Shown here: in pieces, positions 1 through 8,900 of the stretch
Numbering within the stretch: position 1 is the first letter of the stretch
How the letters are laid out: every line of letters begins with the position of its first letter
IMG/VR virus record: IMGVR_UViG_3300021957_000166
Coordinates: 1 to 32,133 of that record
Length of the DNA: 32,133 nucleotides
Source of the DNA: a virus
Strand: one strand, 5' to 3'
The notes under the pieces: model-generated
Seen by the model: only the letters and a program-made list of their open reading frames with translations
Told to the model about the DNA's origin: nothing
Databases searched by the model: none
Program-made: the position numbers and the translations under genes

Positions 1-2
1 TG

Positions 3-164
3 TTTTTGACTTCTTGCAGTACTGATACAAATACAACTATGTTTTGGAATTGGAAAGATGTAATAGGGTTATCTATAGTTGGATTGATGCTACTTACTGG
101 ATTATTACTTGTGCTTGTGGAATGGTTAAAAGATAGTTGGAAGAAATGGCGTAAAAAACATTAA
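3..164 (+). CDS. Small lipoprotein-like membrane protein, 3' part only
   Basis: An open frame enters from the left edge and ends at TAA 162-164, giving 53 visible residues. The first visible residues, FLTSC, match a type II signal-peptidase lipobox (L-T-S-C), so the missing part is probably just a short signal peptide. Ten or so polar residues follow, then a strongly hydrophobic segment at visible residues 20-42 and a basic, Trp-rich tail (KDSWKKWRKKH). A lipid anchor plus a transmembrane helix is reminiscent of unimolecular spanins, but the stretch between the two anchors is far too short for a normal one. I do not recognise the family. The frame and lipobox are seen; the membrane location is inferred; the function is unknown. 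Confidence 0.5.
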   Translation, partial: FLTSCSTDTNTTMFWNWKDVIGLSIVGLMLLTGLLLVLVEWLKDSWKKWRKKH

Positions 165-194
165 CTACAACGTTAAATATAAAAACAGTTAATT

Positions 195-353
195 ATGGAT
201 TGGATAACAATAAAGTTGATGGAATACCAACTAAAAAAAGCAAAGAAACAACATAGTAAAGCAAGAGAAGATTTTGTAGAAGCCTCTTACTTTAGATTGA
301 TTGAAAGTTACAAAACTGCAATAATGTTCTTAAAAGCAAATAGTAATAATTAA
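195..353 (+). CDS. Small hypothetical protein, 52 aa
   Basis: The ATG at 195 is preceded by an A-rich leader (AAAAACAGTTAATT), the start context used across this window. The product is 52 residues, probably one or two amphipathic helices, with a basic middle (QLKKAKKQHSKAR) and no cysteine. It sits 30 nt after the lipoprotein-like frame and before the hairpin region leading into the helicase gene. No family is recognised. The small size leaves real doubt that it is expressed, but strand, spacing and start context fit the surrounding genes. Confidence 0.45.
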   Translation: MDWITIKLMEYQLKKAKKQHSKAREDFVEASYFRLIESYKTAIMFLKANSNN

Positions 354-366
354 TTGATTTTATATA

Positions 367-432
367 TTGTTGTGGTGTCGTTTTAATGCACTACAATGAC
401 CGTGTATGTTGCGTTTTAATGCAATTATACAC
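367..432 (+). repeat. Two tandem stem-loops with an identical 12-nt core
   Basis: Two adjacent hairpins occupy the leader before the helicase gene. The first pairs 367-377 with 389-399 (11 pairs including G-T wobbles). The second pairs 402-412 with 421-432 (11 pairs, one bulge). Both contain the same 12-mer CGTTTTAATGCA, at 379-390 and 412-423, exactly 33 nt apart, while the stem arms differ in sequence yet still pair. Conserved loops on divergent but paired stems suggest a structure recognised as RNA or folded single-stranded DNA. Candidates are a 5'-UTR regulatory element, a protein-binding site or an attC-like recombination site. The pairing is seen; the role is open. Confidence 0.55.
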
Positions 433-457
433 AATGTTAAAATTAAAATTAAATTAA

Positions 458-1696
458 ATGATTGAATTTAGAAACTACCAAAAAAGAATAATAACTAATG
501 GAGTCAAATGTTTATTTGATTACGGTTTTGTATACTTATCTATGGAAGTAAGAACCGGGAAGACACTTACTTCATTAGGTATTTTAAATGAAATGATGAG
601 TGTGAACAAGGTGTTGTTTATCACAAAGAAGAAGGCAATAAGCAGCATTGAATCTGATTATAAACTACTGAGTCCAGACTATGAAATGTTAGTTATAAAT
701 TATGAATCATTACATAAGATTGATATAAAAGGTTGGGATGCAATTGTGTGTGACGAAGCACATGGCATGGGAGCATTTCCTAAGCCAAGCAAAAGAGCTA
801 AGCAGGTTAAAGAGATTATAATTAAGAACAACCCTTATGTTGTATTGTTGTCAGGAACTCCTACTCCTGAATCCTTTAGTCAAATGTACCATCAAGTATA
901 TTCTATTCCTAACAACCCTTTTAGAAGTTACATAAACTTTTACAAGTTCGCTAAAGACTATGTTGTTCCAAAGACAAAACGTATTGGATCATTTATGGTT
1001 AATGATTACTCTGGGGGTAGGCAATCTATATTAGATAAGATGAATAAGTATATGATTTCATATACTCAAAAAGAAGCAGGATTTGAATCATCTATTAAAG
1101 AGAATATACTTAGAGTAGATGCTCCTAAATCTATTTACAGCCTCTGTAACAAACTAACAAAGTATTTAGTTGTTGAGGGAAAGGAAGATGTTATATTGGC
1201 TGACACAAGCGTTAAATTGATGCAGAAACTACATCAAATGTATAGTGGTACTGTTAAATTTGAAAGCGGCAATTCAATGGTCCTTGACACATTCAAAGCT
1301 CAATACATATATGATAACTTTTGTTCTAATAAAATAGGTATCTTTTATAAGTTTAAAGAAGAGCTTAATGCAATAAAACAAGTTTATGGTGAACATGTGT
1401 GTACTGATTTAGACACATTTAACACGACAGATAAATCTATTGCATTGCAGATTGTTAGTGGGCGAGAAGGTATAAGTTTAAGAGAAGCTAAGTATCTAGT
1501 GTATTACAACATAGATTTTAGTGCAACAAGCTATTGGCAGAGTCGTGACCGAATGACCACTAAAGATAGACCAGAGAATGAAATATTTTGGATATTCACA
1601 TCTAAAGGTATTGAAGATAAAATATACAAGGCAGTAAGCAAAAAGAAAGATTACACCTTGAAACACTTTAAAAGAGATTTATTAACTTTAAATTAA
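458..1696 (+). CDS. SNF2-type DEAD/DEAH-box helicase
   Basis: The protein has 412 residues and a complete superfamily 2 helicase core. Near the N-terminus is a Q-like motif (RNYQKR, 5-10), then motif I RTGKT (32-36), motif II DEAH (99-102) and motif III SGTP (132-135). In the second RecA domain are motif V SGREGIS (334-340) and motif VI QSRDR (361-365). The compact size and the Q-x-x-x-R arginine-finger motif fit the SNF2-like helicases common in phage replication and recombination blocks, which use ATP to translocate on or remodel DNA. The ATG at 458 follows AAATTAAATTAA, matching the leader of the gene at 32023. It is the first large gene of the + strand block; a nuclease gene follows closely, so joint action on DNA is plausible. 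The target in the cell is unknown. Confidence 0.9.
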   Translation: MIEFRNYQKRIITNGVKCLFDYGFVYLSMEVRTGKTLTSLGILNEMMSVNKVLFITKKKAISSIESDYKLLSPDYEMLVINYESLHKIDIKGWDAIVCDEAHGMGAFPKPSKRAKQVKEIIIKNNPYVVLLSGTPTPESFSQMYHQVYSIPNNPFRSYINFYKFAKDYVVPKTKRIGSFMVNDYSGGRQSILDKMNKYMISYTQKEAGFESSIKENILRVDAPKSIYSLCNKLTKYLVVEGKEDVILADTSVKLMQKLHQMYSGTVKFESGNSMVLDTFKAQYIYDNFCSNKIGIFYKFKEELNAIKQVYGEHVCTDLDTFNTTDKSIALQIVSGREGISLREAKYLVYYNIDFSATSYWQSRDRMTTKDRPENEIFWIFTSKGIEDKIYKAVSKKKDYTLKHFKRDLLTLN

Positions 1697-1701
1697 ATAC
1701 A

Positions 1702-1869
1702 ATGGATAATAAACCAATAATACTTAAAGACACCTACGAAGCAAGTGCAAGCAAGGTTGCTTACACTAAGCCTTTGTTTGATGAAAACGGGGATTGGGTT
1801 ATAAATATGGTAATAACTAAGAAAGAGTGGGACAATGACAGAACAACAGATACAAAAGAAAAGGATTGA
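1702..1869 (+). CDS. Small hypothetical protein, 55 aa
   Basis: The ATG at 1702 lies 5 nt after the helicase stop, and the frame ends with TGA at 1867-1869, overlapping the nuclease gene by 35 nt. The product is acidic to neutral and mixed in composition, with a central DENGDWVINMVITKKEWDND stretch that could form a small beta-hairpin. No domain is recognised. Its support is positional: it exactly fills the gap between two well-supported genes on the same strand. The end overlap resembles the overlap between the next two genes. Confidence 0.5.
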   Translation: MDNKPIILKDTYEASASKVAYTKPLFDENGDWVINMVITKKEWDNDRTTDTKEKD

Positions 1870-2077
1870 TCAGCTAGAAGCTGAGGGATATTACGTTATA
1901 AAACTCATTAAAACCAATAAGAATGGTATACCTGATTTGATAGCTATACCTCCTAATTGTGATGTGTTGTTTTCAGAAGTAAAAAAGCCAGGGGGCAGGG
2001 TGTCTGCCCTACAAGAATATAGATTAAAAGAATTAAAAAAACATGGATGTAAAACAGAAGTATATAAAGGTGGATGA
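1835..2077 (+). CDS. VRR-NUC domain nuclease
   Basis: This 80-residue protein consists of a single VRR-NUC domain of the PD-(D/E)XK nuclease superfamily. The signature is visible: G31-I-P-D34, then E48-V-K50, followed by a helix carrying Q60 (SALQEYRLKELKKHG). D34, E48 and K50 are the expected metal-binding and catalytic residues. Stand-alone VRR-NUC proteins are common in phages and act as structure-specific DNA endonucleases, including Holliday-junction cleavage. Typical phage versions are about 80-110 residues, so this one is complete. It lies just downstream of the helicase, so a joint role in replication, recombination or branch resolution before packaging is likely. The nuclease assignment is strong; the DNA substrate is inferred. 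Confidence 0.9.
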   Translation: MTEQQIQKKRIDQLEAEGYYVIKLIKTNKNGIPDLIAIPPNCDVLFSEVKKPGGRVSALQEYRLKELKKHGCKTEVYKGG

Positions 2078-2360
2078 ATTTGAATTAGATGAGTATTTTC
2101 TCAAACAAATATATGAGTTTGAGCCAAAGGTTAGAAGAATGATAACTAGTGAGATTGACAAGCTTTATGGCTTACCAAGCACTAATAAACAAATCGTAAA
2201 AATATCAGGTGTAGTTCATGATGAAAATGCAAAGCCTACATTCTTTAAAATAGAATATTTTAGAGCAAAGACATCTGCATCTATATTAGTAGATGTTTAT
2301 GAAATTGAATTAGACGAATATTTAGATACAATTTCTAATAATGAGATTTATATAAAATGA
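2043..2360 (+). CDS. Hypothetical protein, 105 aa
   Basis: The frame starts at an ATG overlapping the end of the nuclease gene by 35 nt and ends in an ATGA overlap with the next gene, so translational coupling is likely. The product is acidic, with an N-terminal helical part rich in Glu, Lys and Tyr and a C-terminal half that looks like alternating beta-strands (KIEYFRA, SILVDVYEIEL). No motif or family is recognised. The next internal Met is around residue 33, so a shorter start would remove a third of the protein; the overlapping start is preferred. Confidence 0.65.
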   Translation: MDVKQKYIKVDEFELDEYFLKQIYEFEPKVRRMITSEIDKLYGLPSTNKQIVKISGVVHDENAKPTFFKIEYFRAKTSASILVDVYEIELDEYLDTISNNEIYIK

Positions 2361-2650
2361 TAACAGAGCCAATACAATTACTAAAAGAAAGACTAAAGGA
2401 AATAAAAAAAGTAAAAGACTCAGCTAAAAGAAATAGTCTAGACTCAATAGAATTGGATAAGTTAAACAAGATATATGAAAGATATTATGTTTCTGTTGAG
2501 GCGCTTAGTAGATTTTCTAATGAAAGATTTATAGATAAAGGTGTTTTTTATAAAGGTTATGCGGATTTTTTTCGCGATCAAGAAAGAGAAATAAAAGCCT
2601 TGAAAGCGAAGCTTGGTAAGATGCACAGAGAGAGGTCAAAAGATACATAA
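2357..2650 (+). CDS. Hypothetical coiled-coil-like protein, 97 aa
   Basis: It starts within the stop codon of the preceding gene (ATGA at 2357-2360). The 97 residues are highly charged and appear almost fully helical, with Lys/Glu-rich segments at both ends (KERLKEIKKVKDSAKR and QEREIKALKAKLGKMHRER) and a more aromatic centre (FYKGYADFFRD). This suggests a small helical or coiled-coil protein, possibly an accessory of the neighbouring helicase/nuclease genes. No known family is recognised, and no catalytic motif is visible. Confidence 0.6.
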   Translation: MITEPIQLLKERLKEIKKVKDSAKRNSLDSIELDKLNKIYERYYVSVEALSRFSNERFIDKGVFYKGYADFFRDQEREIKALKAKLGKMHRERSKDT

Positions 2651-2675
2651 AATTTTTGTAGCTTTATAGACCATA

Positions 2676-2867
2676 ATGCCTACTGACAACAAGATAAGCC
2701 TACCAATACCATTTATTAATGTTACAATGAAGAACATTAATAATCTTACTGACGATATATATGAATGCTTGGTAGATGGAGATTACGAGGAATTAAATAT
2801 TAAAATTAAAGAAATTAATTATATACTTAGAGACCTTAAAAAAACAACTGAAAACGAATTAAAATGA
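2676..2867 (+). CDS. Small hypothetical protein, 63 aa
   Basis: The ATG at 2676 is 25 nt after the preceding stop. The product has 63 residues: a hydrophobic N-terminal stretch (ISLPIPFINVTM) followed by two probable helices rich in Asp, Glu and Lys (NLTDDIYECLVDGDYEELNI, then KEINYILRDLKKTTEN). Its stop overlaps the ATG of the next small ORF in an ATGA junction. No family is recognised; the gene is supported by strand, spacing and coupling. Confidence 0.5.
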   Translation: MPTDNKISLPIPFINVTMKNINNLTDDIYECLVDGDYEELNIKIKEINYILRDLKKTTENELK

Positions 2868-2971
2868 AATCAACTATTGTTAATCAAATTTTAAAAGAAA
2901 AACTAAAGCCAAGACCTGATTTTAAATTAATAAGAAAACTTCAACAGTTGCTTGATAGAAAAAAAAACTAA
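2864..2971 (+). CDS. Very small basic ORF, 35 aa, last gene of the + strand block
   Basis: An ATG at 2864 overlaps the previous stop (ATGA) and reads 35 codons to TAA 2969-2971. The peptide is strongly basic (KEKLKPRPDFKLIRKLQQLLDRKKN) and probably one amphipathic helix. Its stop overlaps the stop of the convergent 2574-aa gene by 4 nt. Such a small ORF could be chance, but the coupled start and exact fit against the convergent gene favour a real gene. No function can be assigned. Confidence 0.4.
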   Translation: MKSTIVNQILKEKLKPRPDFKLIRKLQQLLDRKKN

Positions 2972-5900
2972 AGTTCTTCTAGCTCTTTTTCTAAAGCTTT
3001 TAGTTCTCTCTCTATATTTAACTCGTCAATACTTTTAGGGGCTTTGTTTTTTTTCTCAAATTCCTTTAGTTTAATTAATCTATTATACTCTTTAATATCA
3101 TAAAACTTTAATTCCTCTAAAGTAAAAGGCTTGATAGTTTCGCCTTCTTTAAATTCTTCTTCTAAAAATCCTTTTCTTACATCTCTATAGAAAGGAACTC
3201 CACCAAACATATTGGCTATTTCAATACCGGTTCTGCTTGAAAATAATTTATTTAAATTATCTTGTCGACTTTCTTCTGTCTTATTAGTAGCAGCTCTAAT
3301 TCCTAGTTTAGAAGCCCTGAGAAATGTTTTTGCGTAAGGATTAAAAGGACCTGATAATTGAAGTAATGTGGCTTCCTCTAAATTTTTAGCTGCATTCGAG
3401 GGGTTTATGGTAGCATACACCAAACCATGCTCTAAACCATTATACTTTTCTTCTGACCTTAACCCAACTTCGTATCCATACTCTTTATTTAAAGACTCTA
3501 TAACAAAGTTCAATGGAATCATCGGTATGTTTCCAGATACACCTCTTGAAATTAATGATGTAGCAGCTCCTACAGCCTGTCGAATACCTAATTCTTCATA
3601 ATCCGTATCGTCATCATCTCCAATACCTAACATTCCAAACATTACTCCATTTAGATATCTTAACAGCATTACATACATAGACATTCTGACTCCAACTCCT
3701 GCTAATGTTGATGCGCCCCTAACTACTCCTAACTGACCTTGTCCTGCTATTGAGGCTACTGCTTGTCTAGCCGTTGCATATTCATTAAGACTAAATCTAG
3801 ACATGTATCCATTTACCATTCTGTAAAAATTCATCATACCCTCTCTATCTTGTGCTTGGTTTTTTAACACCGAAGAAAATGGATCATTAGATGTTGCAGC
3901 CATAGTTACATTGTTGTCTGCCTTAGACGTTGCTTTTTGAATTGCGTCTTTATATTTATTCATGTAGTCTGAATCATTATCAGCTATTTTATCAAAGTCC
4001 ACTTTTGAACCTGTTTCTGCTTTAAATGTTTTTGCAAAAGTACCAAACCACAAAGGTCTAGATATATATTGGTCAGGTTTTGTTACTAACGTCTCTCCTA
4101 TTTTTGATACCACTTTAGGAACATGTTTTACTCCTGTGTTTCTTATAACATATTCTACTGTTTGACCTACGTTTCCTTTAGCTTTAGGAGATGATTTCTT
4201 TTTTGAAACCCCTTGAGAGTCTGATTTTGAACCACCTAACTGATCATCAGAATATAGCTTTGTGTTTTGCGTAGAAAAAACATTTTCAATAATCATTCTA
4301 CCTTTATTAGTCATAGATAGTTTTGCGTATGTTGTAGACCCTATGGCAAATTCTCCAGGTGCTGATAATGCTGCGAAAGCAAGGTTAGAAGCATATTCAG
4401 CTCCTGCTCTAGGAACAGATGCCAAGGTTGAATAGTAACCGAGGGTTCTAGCATTATTAAGTAGCCTGCCACCTAATACTGTGCTGCTCATGTTGTTTGT
4501 GACAACGTTGTTTAGGGCCTCGCTATATATTTTGTTTAAATCTAATACAGCCTCATTAAGTTGGTCTTGTTGTTCGTCTGTTTTAGACTCATCATTTTTT
4601 GTCATATTCTTTAAAGCAGCCATTGATTGTCTAGTAGTAGATATTTCATTACTCATAAAATAATCCATACCTGTATTTCTAGTTGCTCTTAAAGCAGTTG
4701 TTATAGGATCAAAGTCTATGGCTGTTGCTCCTGACCTTGCAAAAGACGTGCTTGATTTTGTCCCTGGTTTTAAGCTTAAAAAATTTATTGCATTTTGAAA
4801 ATTAGCATCATCTCTTTCCTCACCTTTATAATCCGCTTTGTGGTGGACATAATTATTTACCAAGTCAAGTTCATTACCTCTAACAATTCTAGTTGCATAG
4901 GATTGAAGCTCTCCTAGCCCTGAATAAACACCTTGTAAAAGGTTTAAAGCTTTTTTAGTTTTTGTGGACATAGCATCGTCCATTTTTTTGAGAGATATTT
5001 GTCCATCCTCGCTATATTCTTTTGCTATTTTCTTAAGTATACCTATACTGTTTTCATTATACTTACTAGCTTTTTTATCAGAATTATATCTAGCTATAGT
5101 ATCCTCTATGAACTTTATTGCTGGGTTTGTTCCTTTTTTATTTGGATTAGACTCGTATTCTAGCTGAAGCAAATATGTTGTTAATTCAAATCTTCTTTTT
5201 ACCGATTGATTTATACCTTCCTTTCTAGTAGGTGATATCAAAGACTCTATTGCATCAATAATGTCGATCTGTCCGTTAATCCAATTCTTAAATCTAGCGT
5301 GTGCTTGTGCAGTAGGTCGTATACTATTTTCATATATAGTATTGTTTTTATAGTTTCCAAACATTTGATCCATGACGCTTAGTGGGTTTGACCTAATCAT
5401 TTGACCTCTAATGCCCACTTGTTTAGCAGCTATTGAAGAACCAAATCCAACCTTTCCTAATCCATTTTTTACACTAGCAGCTGCATACTGTCTCATTGTA
5501 GAAAACTTTCCTTTTGCTGTAAACATTTTATCTAAAATAGGCTTCATATTATTAGACCTATCATTAGCAGCTATCTTTTGAGCTATGTTGTTTGTGAAGT
5601 GCGTGTAAAACCCTTCAGACATGTTGTCTAAATATACATCCAACTGAGACAGTTCTTTTCCTGTAAGCATAGCTAACTGACCTTTGTTTAGACCTTTTAA
5701 AGTTCTAGGACCTACACTTTGTTCTAAAGAAATTTTGCTTAGATTATTTAATTTTACGTTTCTAGACTTTTTAGTAGTGTTATTTATAAGCTTTTGTCTA
5801 TTCTCTGCATAATCATTTAACTCTTGAACAAGCTCTGAGTTGCTTTCGTTTTCTGCTGCATTTACTTTATCAACAAGAATTTCTAATGTGCCAGAGTCTA

Positions 5901-8900
5901 AAGCATCTAATTTATTTTGAATGAAATCAGAGTTTTCTTCTATAATAGTTTCTCCACTTACCTCTGGGTTAAGAATTTTATTTACTACTTTTTTATCACT
6001 TTCTTTTTGCTTTTCAATTTTAGCTAGCGCCTGTTCAGTTTCTGCCTTAGGAGTTATAGAGTTAAGTAAATCATTTGCTTCTTGAATTAACTCTCTATCT
6101 AATTTTGTTTTTTTGTCTCGTTTAGCTATTTTTTGTAAAAACTCATTGTATGATTTTAGTTGAGAAGGAGTAAAATCAGTTACAGGAGCTAAAATTATTT
6201 GAGACACAGCTCCATTTAAGTTTCCGTTATCTCCTAGTTTCCCTGAGTTTAGTTTTTTAGTAGCTCTTGTTTTTAGTTTGTTTGCTATATCAATATCATT
6301 TGCAAAATCTGCATCAGAAAAAACTTTTTCCATATAGTTTAAAAACTCATCTACAGATTTTTCTGAATAAAAGTTTGTTCTCTCACTTTTATTAAGAACA
6401 ACTTGAAGTTTTTGTGGAGAGATAACTCCTTTTCTCTTATCAGAAAATAACTTTATTACAGCGTTTACTGCTTTACGTTTCTTTTTTAAATCCTGCACAG
6501 CTCCTTTAGCAGCTCTAGCTTCTAATTTAATCTGAGTCTTTAATGCAGAGTACTCATCAACTGTAACTTTAGTTCTTTTCCTTCCTAATATCTTGTTTAC
6601 ACTTGGAGACTTTTTCACACTCATACCTTCCTCTGTTGAGGTAGGCTCTGTTACTTGTTCAGTATCTGCCTCCGCAGTCGTGTCGCTAGTTGTATCGGTT
6701 TCCGTTTTACCTTCTTCGACTTGCGTGTCGGTAGTGACTTGCTGAGTGTCTCCTTCTCGAACTTGTTGCAGTCCCACTTCGGAGTCTCCCCCCTCTTCTT
6801 TGCTTCCTGCATCATCTGGTAACACTTGCTCCTCTGTGCTTGGCTTTTGAATGGCATCTTTTTTATTATTTAATTGGTTAAACACATATTGCTTATAGGT
6901 GTATTCGTTAGGATTGTAGCCCTGACTCCTTAAGCTTTCTAGTGCATCCTGTATGGCTTGTAAAATAGTTTTACCAGCTTTATATGATGCTCTAACAATT
7001 TTAAGACTATTGTTCGCAGCAAACATAGGTATACCTAATGTTGCATCAAAAGCTCTTCCATTGCTTGAGGTTGCTGATATAGCTTTATCTAAAAAGTCTA
7101 ATATCTTGTCCTGCTCTTGAGATTTGAATTCATTTATTAATCTTTCGGCTTCAGTTATAGCTCTTCTTTCTTCATTTGATTTTTTAGATTTAAATACACC
7201 TATTGGTTTTTTTCTAGATGATTCATCTTTTACCGGGATTAATTTTCCATCATCTCTCATTTGAGACACAGTAAAAGATCCGTCCTTCTTTTTTGTAACT
7301 TGAAATATATTCTCGCCAACCTGAACAACATCTCTGTCACTAGATTTAGACGCAGCCTCCTCAACAACCATTTCTTCAAACGCAGCAACATCTTCTTCAG
7401 ATTGTTTCTCCATTGCCTCAATTTCAGCTAAAGTCTTTTTGTCGTATTCTTCTTGAGCTTCTTTTTTAGACTTCTTTTTAACTACAGGCTTTACAGTTTC
7501 TTTTCCTTCTACTGTAAGTTTTATTTCTTGAGGCTTCTTCTCTCTTCTTAACGCCTCGTCTTTTAGTATTCTTTCAGCTTTTTCCCCAACAAGCCTTCTG
7601 TCTAATCCACTTTCAACTTCTTTTACTCTAACTACGGCTTTTCCTTTTTTATCTCTACGCCTACCTGTTATTGTATAATCAACACCATCAACAGTAAACA
7701 CATCTAAAGTCCTGACTTCTTCTTCTTGTTTAGACTTCTTTTTGCTAATAGGTTTTACTTTTTTAGTAGTTCCAACAGGAGCAACGTCAACACCCTCTGG
7801 CGGCATTAAAGTTATATCTACAGAAGCCAATGTATTATCGCCAATTTCATCTTTTCTCCCTAGCTCTATAATCTCATCGTTAGTTTCAAATACGAGTGTG
7901 TTTTGGTTTTCCTTATCAACCCTTATCATACCTTCTTTTCCATTGCTATATCCTTTCTTATCAAGGTTATCTAGTAATGTTCCCTCTTTATCAGCTTTTT
8001 CAATATCAGACTCTAAGTCACTTAAATCAAAAACCTCTTCTTCTACAGCTTCTTCTTCTACAACTTCTTCTTCTACAATTTCTTCTTCTCCTATAGGACG
8101 TTTATCTGCAACAACTTTTTTAGCTCCAGACCTAGTAATCTGAATTATTGCGTTTTTCAAAAAAGCTATTTTGTCATCTATCTCTTGAACTTTATCAGTA
8201 AAAACATCAACATCTAAACCATCTCTTTCAGCCTTTAGTTTATTTATTTCTGAAATCACAGACATAACACCTAAAGATGTTTCTGCGTTTAATCCTTTAG
8301 GTATTTTGTTTATTGTTTCTCTGTAAACTTCAATGTCTGATAATATTCTTTTTACCTGCTCTTCGGTGTAAATTCTTTTAGTGACCTGACTATTTAAAAG
8401 TTTAGTTGTTTTATCTACATCTTTAGATAAATTATACAAAGCATTCATTTTATCTACAGCGGCCACCCCTGGTCTAAATCTTTTATTGTAATTTGTTTTT
8501 ATATTAGAAGACATGTTTCCTGCAAAGGGCATAAAGAATCCTGCAGCTGCAGAAAGTATTGTGGTATTAATAAATTCATCGCCACTAATAGTGTTGGCCA
8601 TTATTTCCTTCTTAGCAAACTCATTAACATTATCTCCAATAACGTATGCTTGACCTACTTGCTGAACATTTTCTTGAAAAACTTCTTTTCCACTTTCTAA
8701 AAGGTATCTTTCGGCTTTTAATCCTGCTTTTGTCCAATAAGCTTTGGCTCCTTTTGCTCCTGCTTTTTCGTATGCTTCCAATGCTCCTTTTAAAAGTACA
8801 TTGTTCGCGTTCTTCCCAAATATTTTATCCATAGCATAAGTCTGCGTGGATAGGGGTGCTGTTAAAACACCTAATACAAGCCCTTGTGATCCTGCTATAG

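Noticed and set aside
367-432. CRISPR repeats
   Set aside because: Only two units, each with its own pairing stem; no spacer-like unique sequences between longer identical repeats.
7742-8143. A 133-codon + strand ORF rich in Ser
   Set aside because: It is the antisense of the Glu/Lys-rich part and VEEE repeat of the 2574-aa gene; Ser/Leu-rich composition is what antisense of Glu/Lys codons gives, and no start context or homology pattern is seen.
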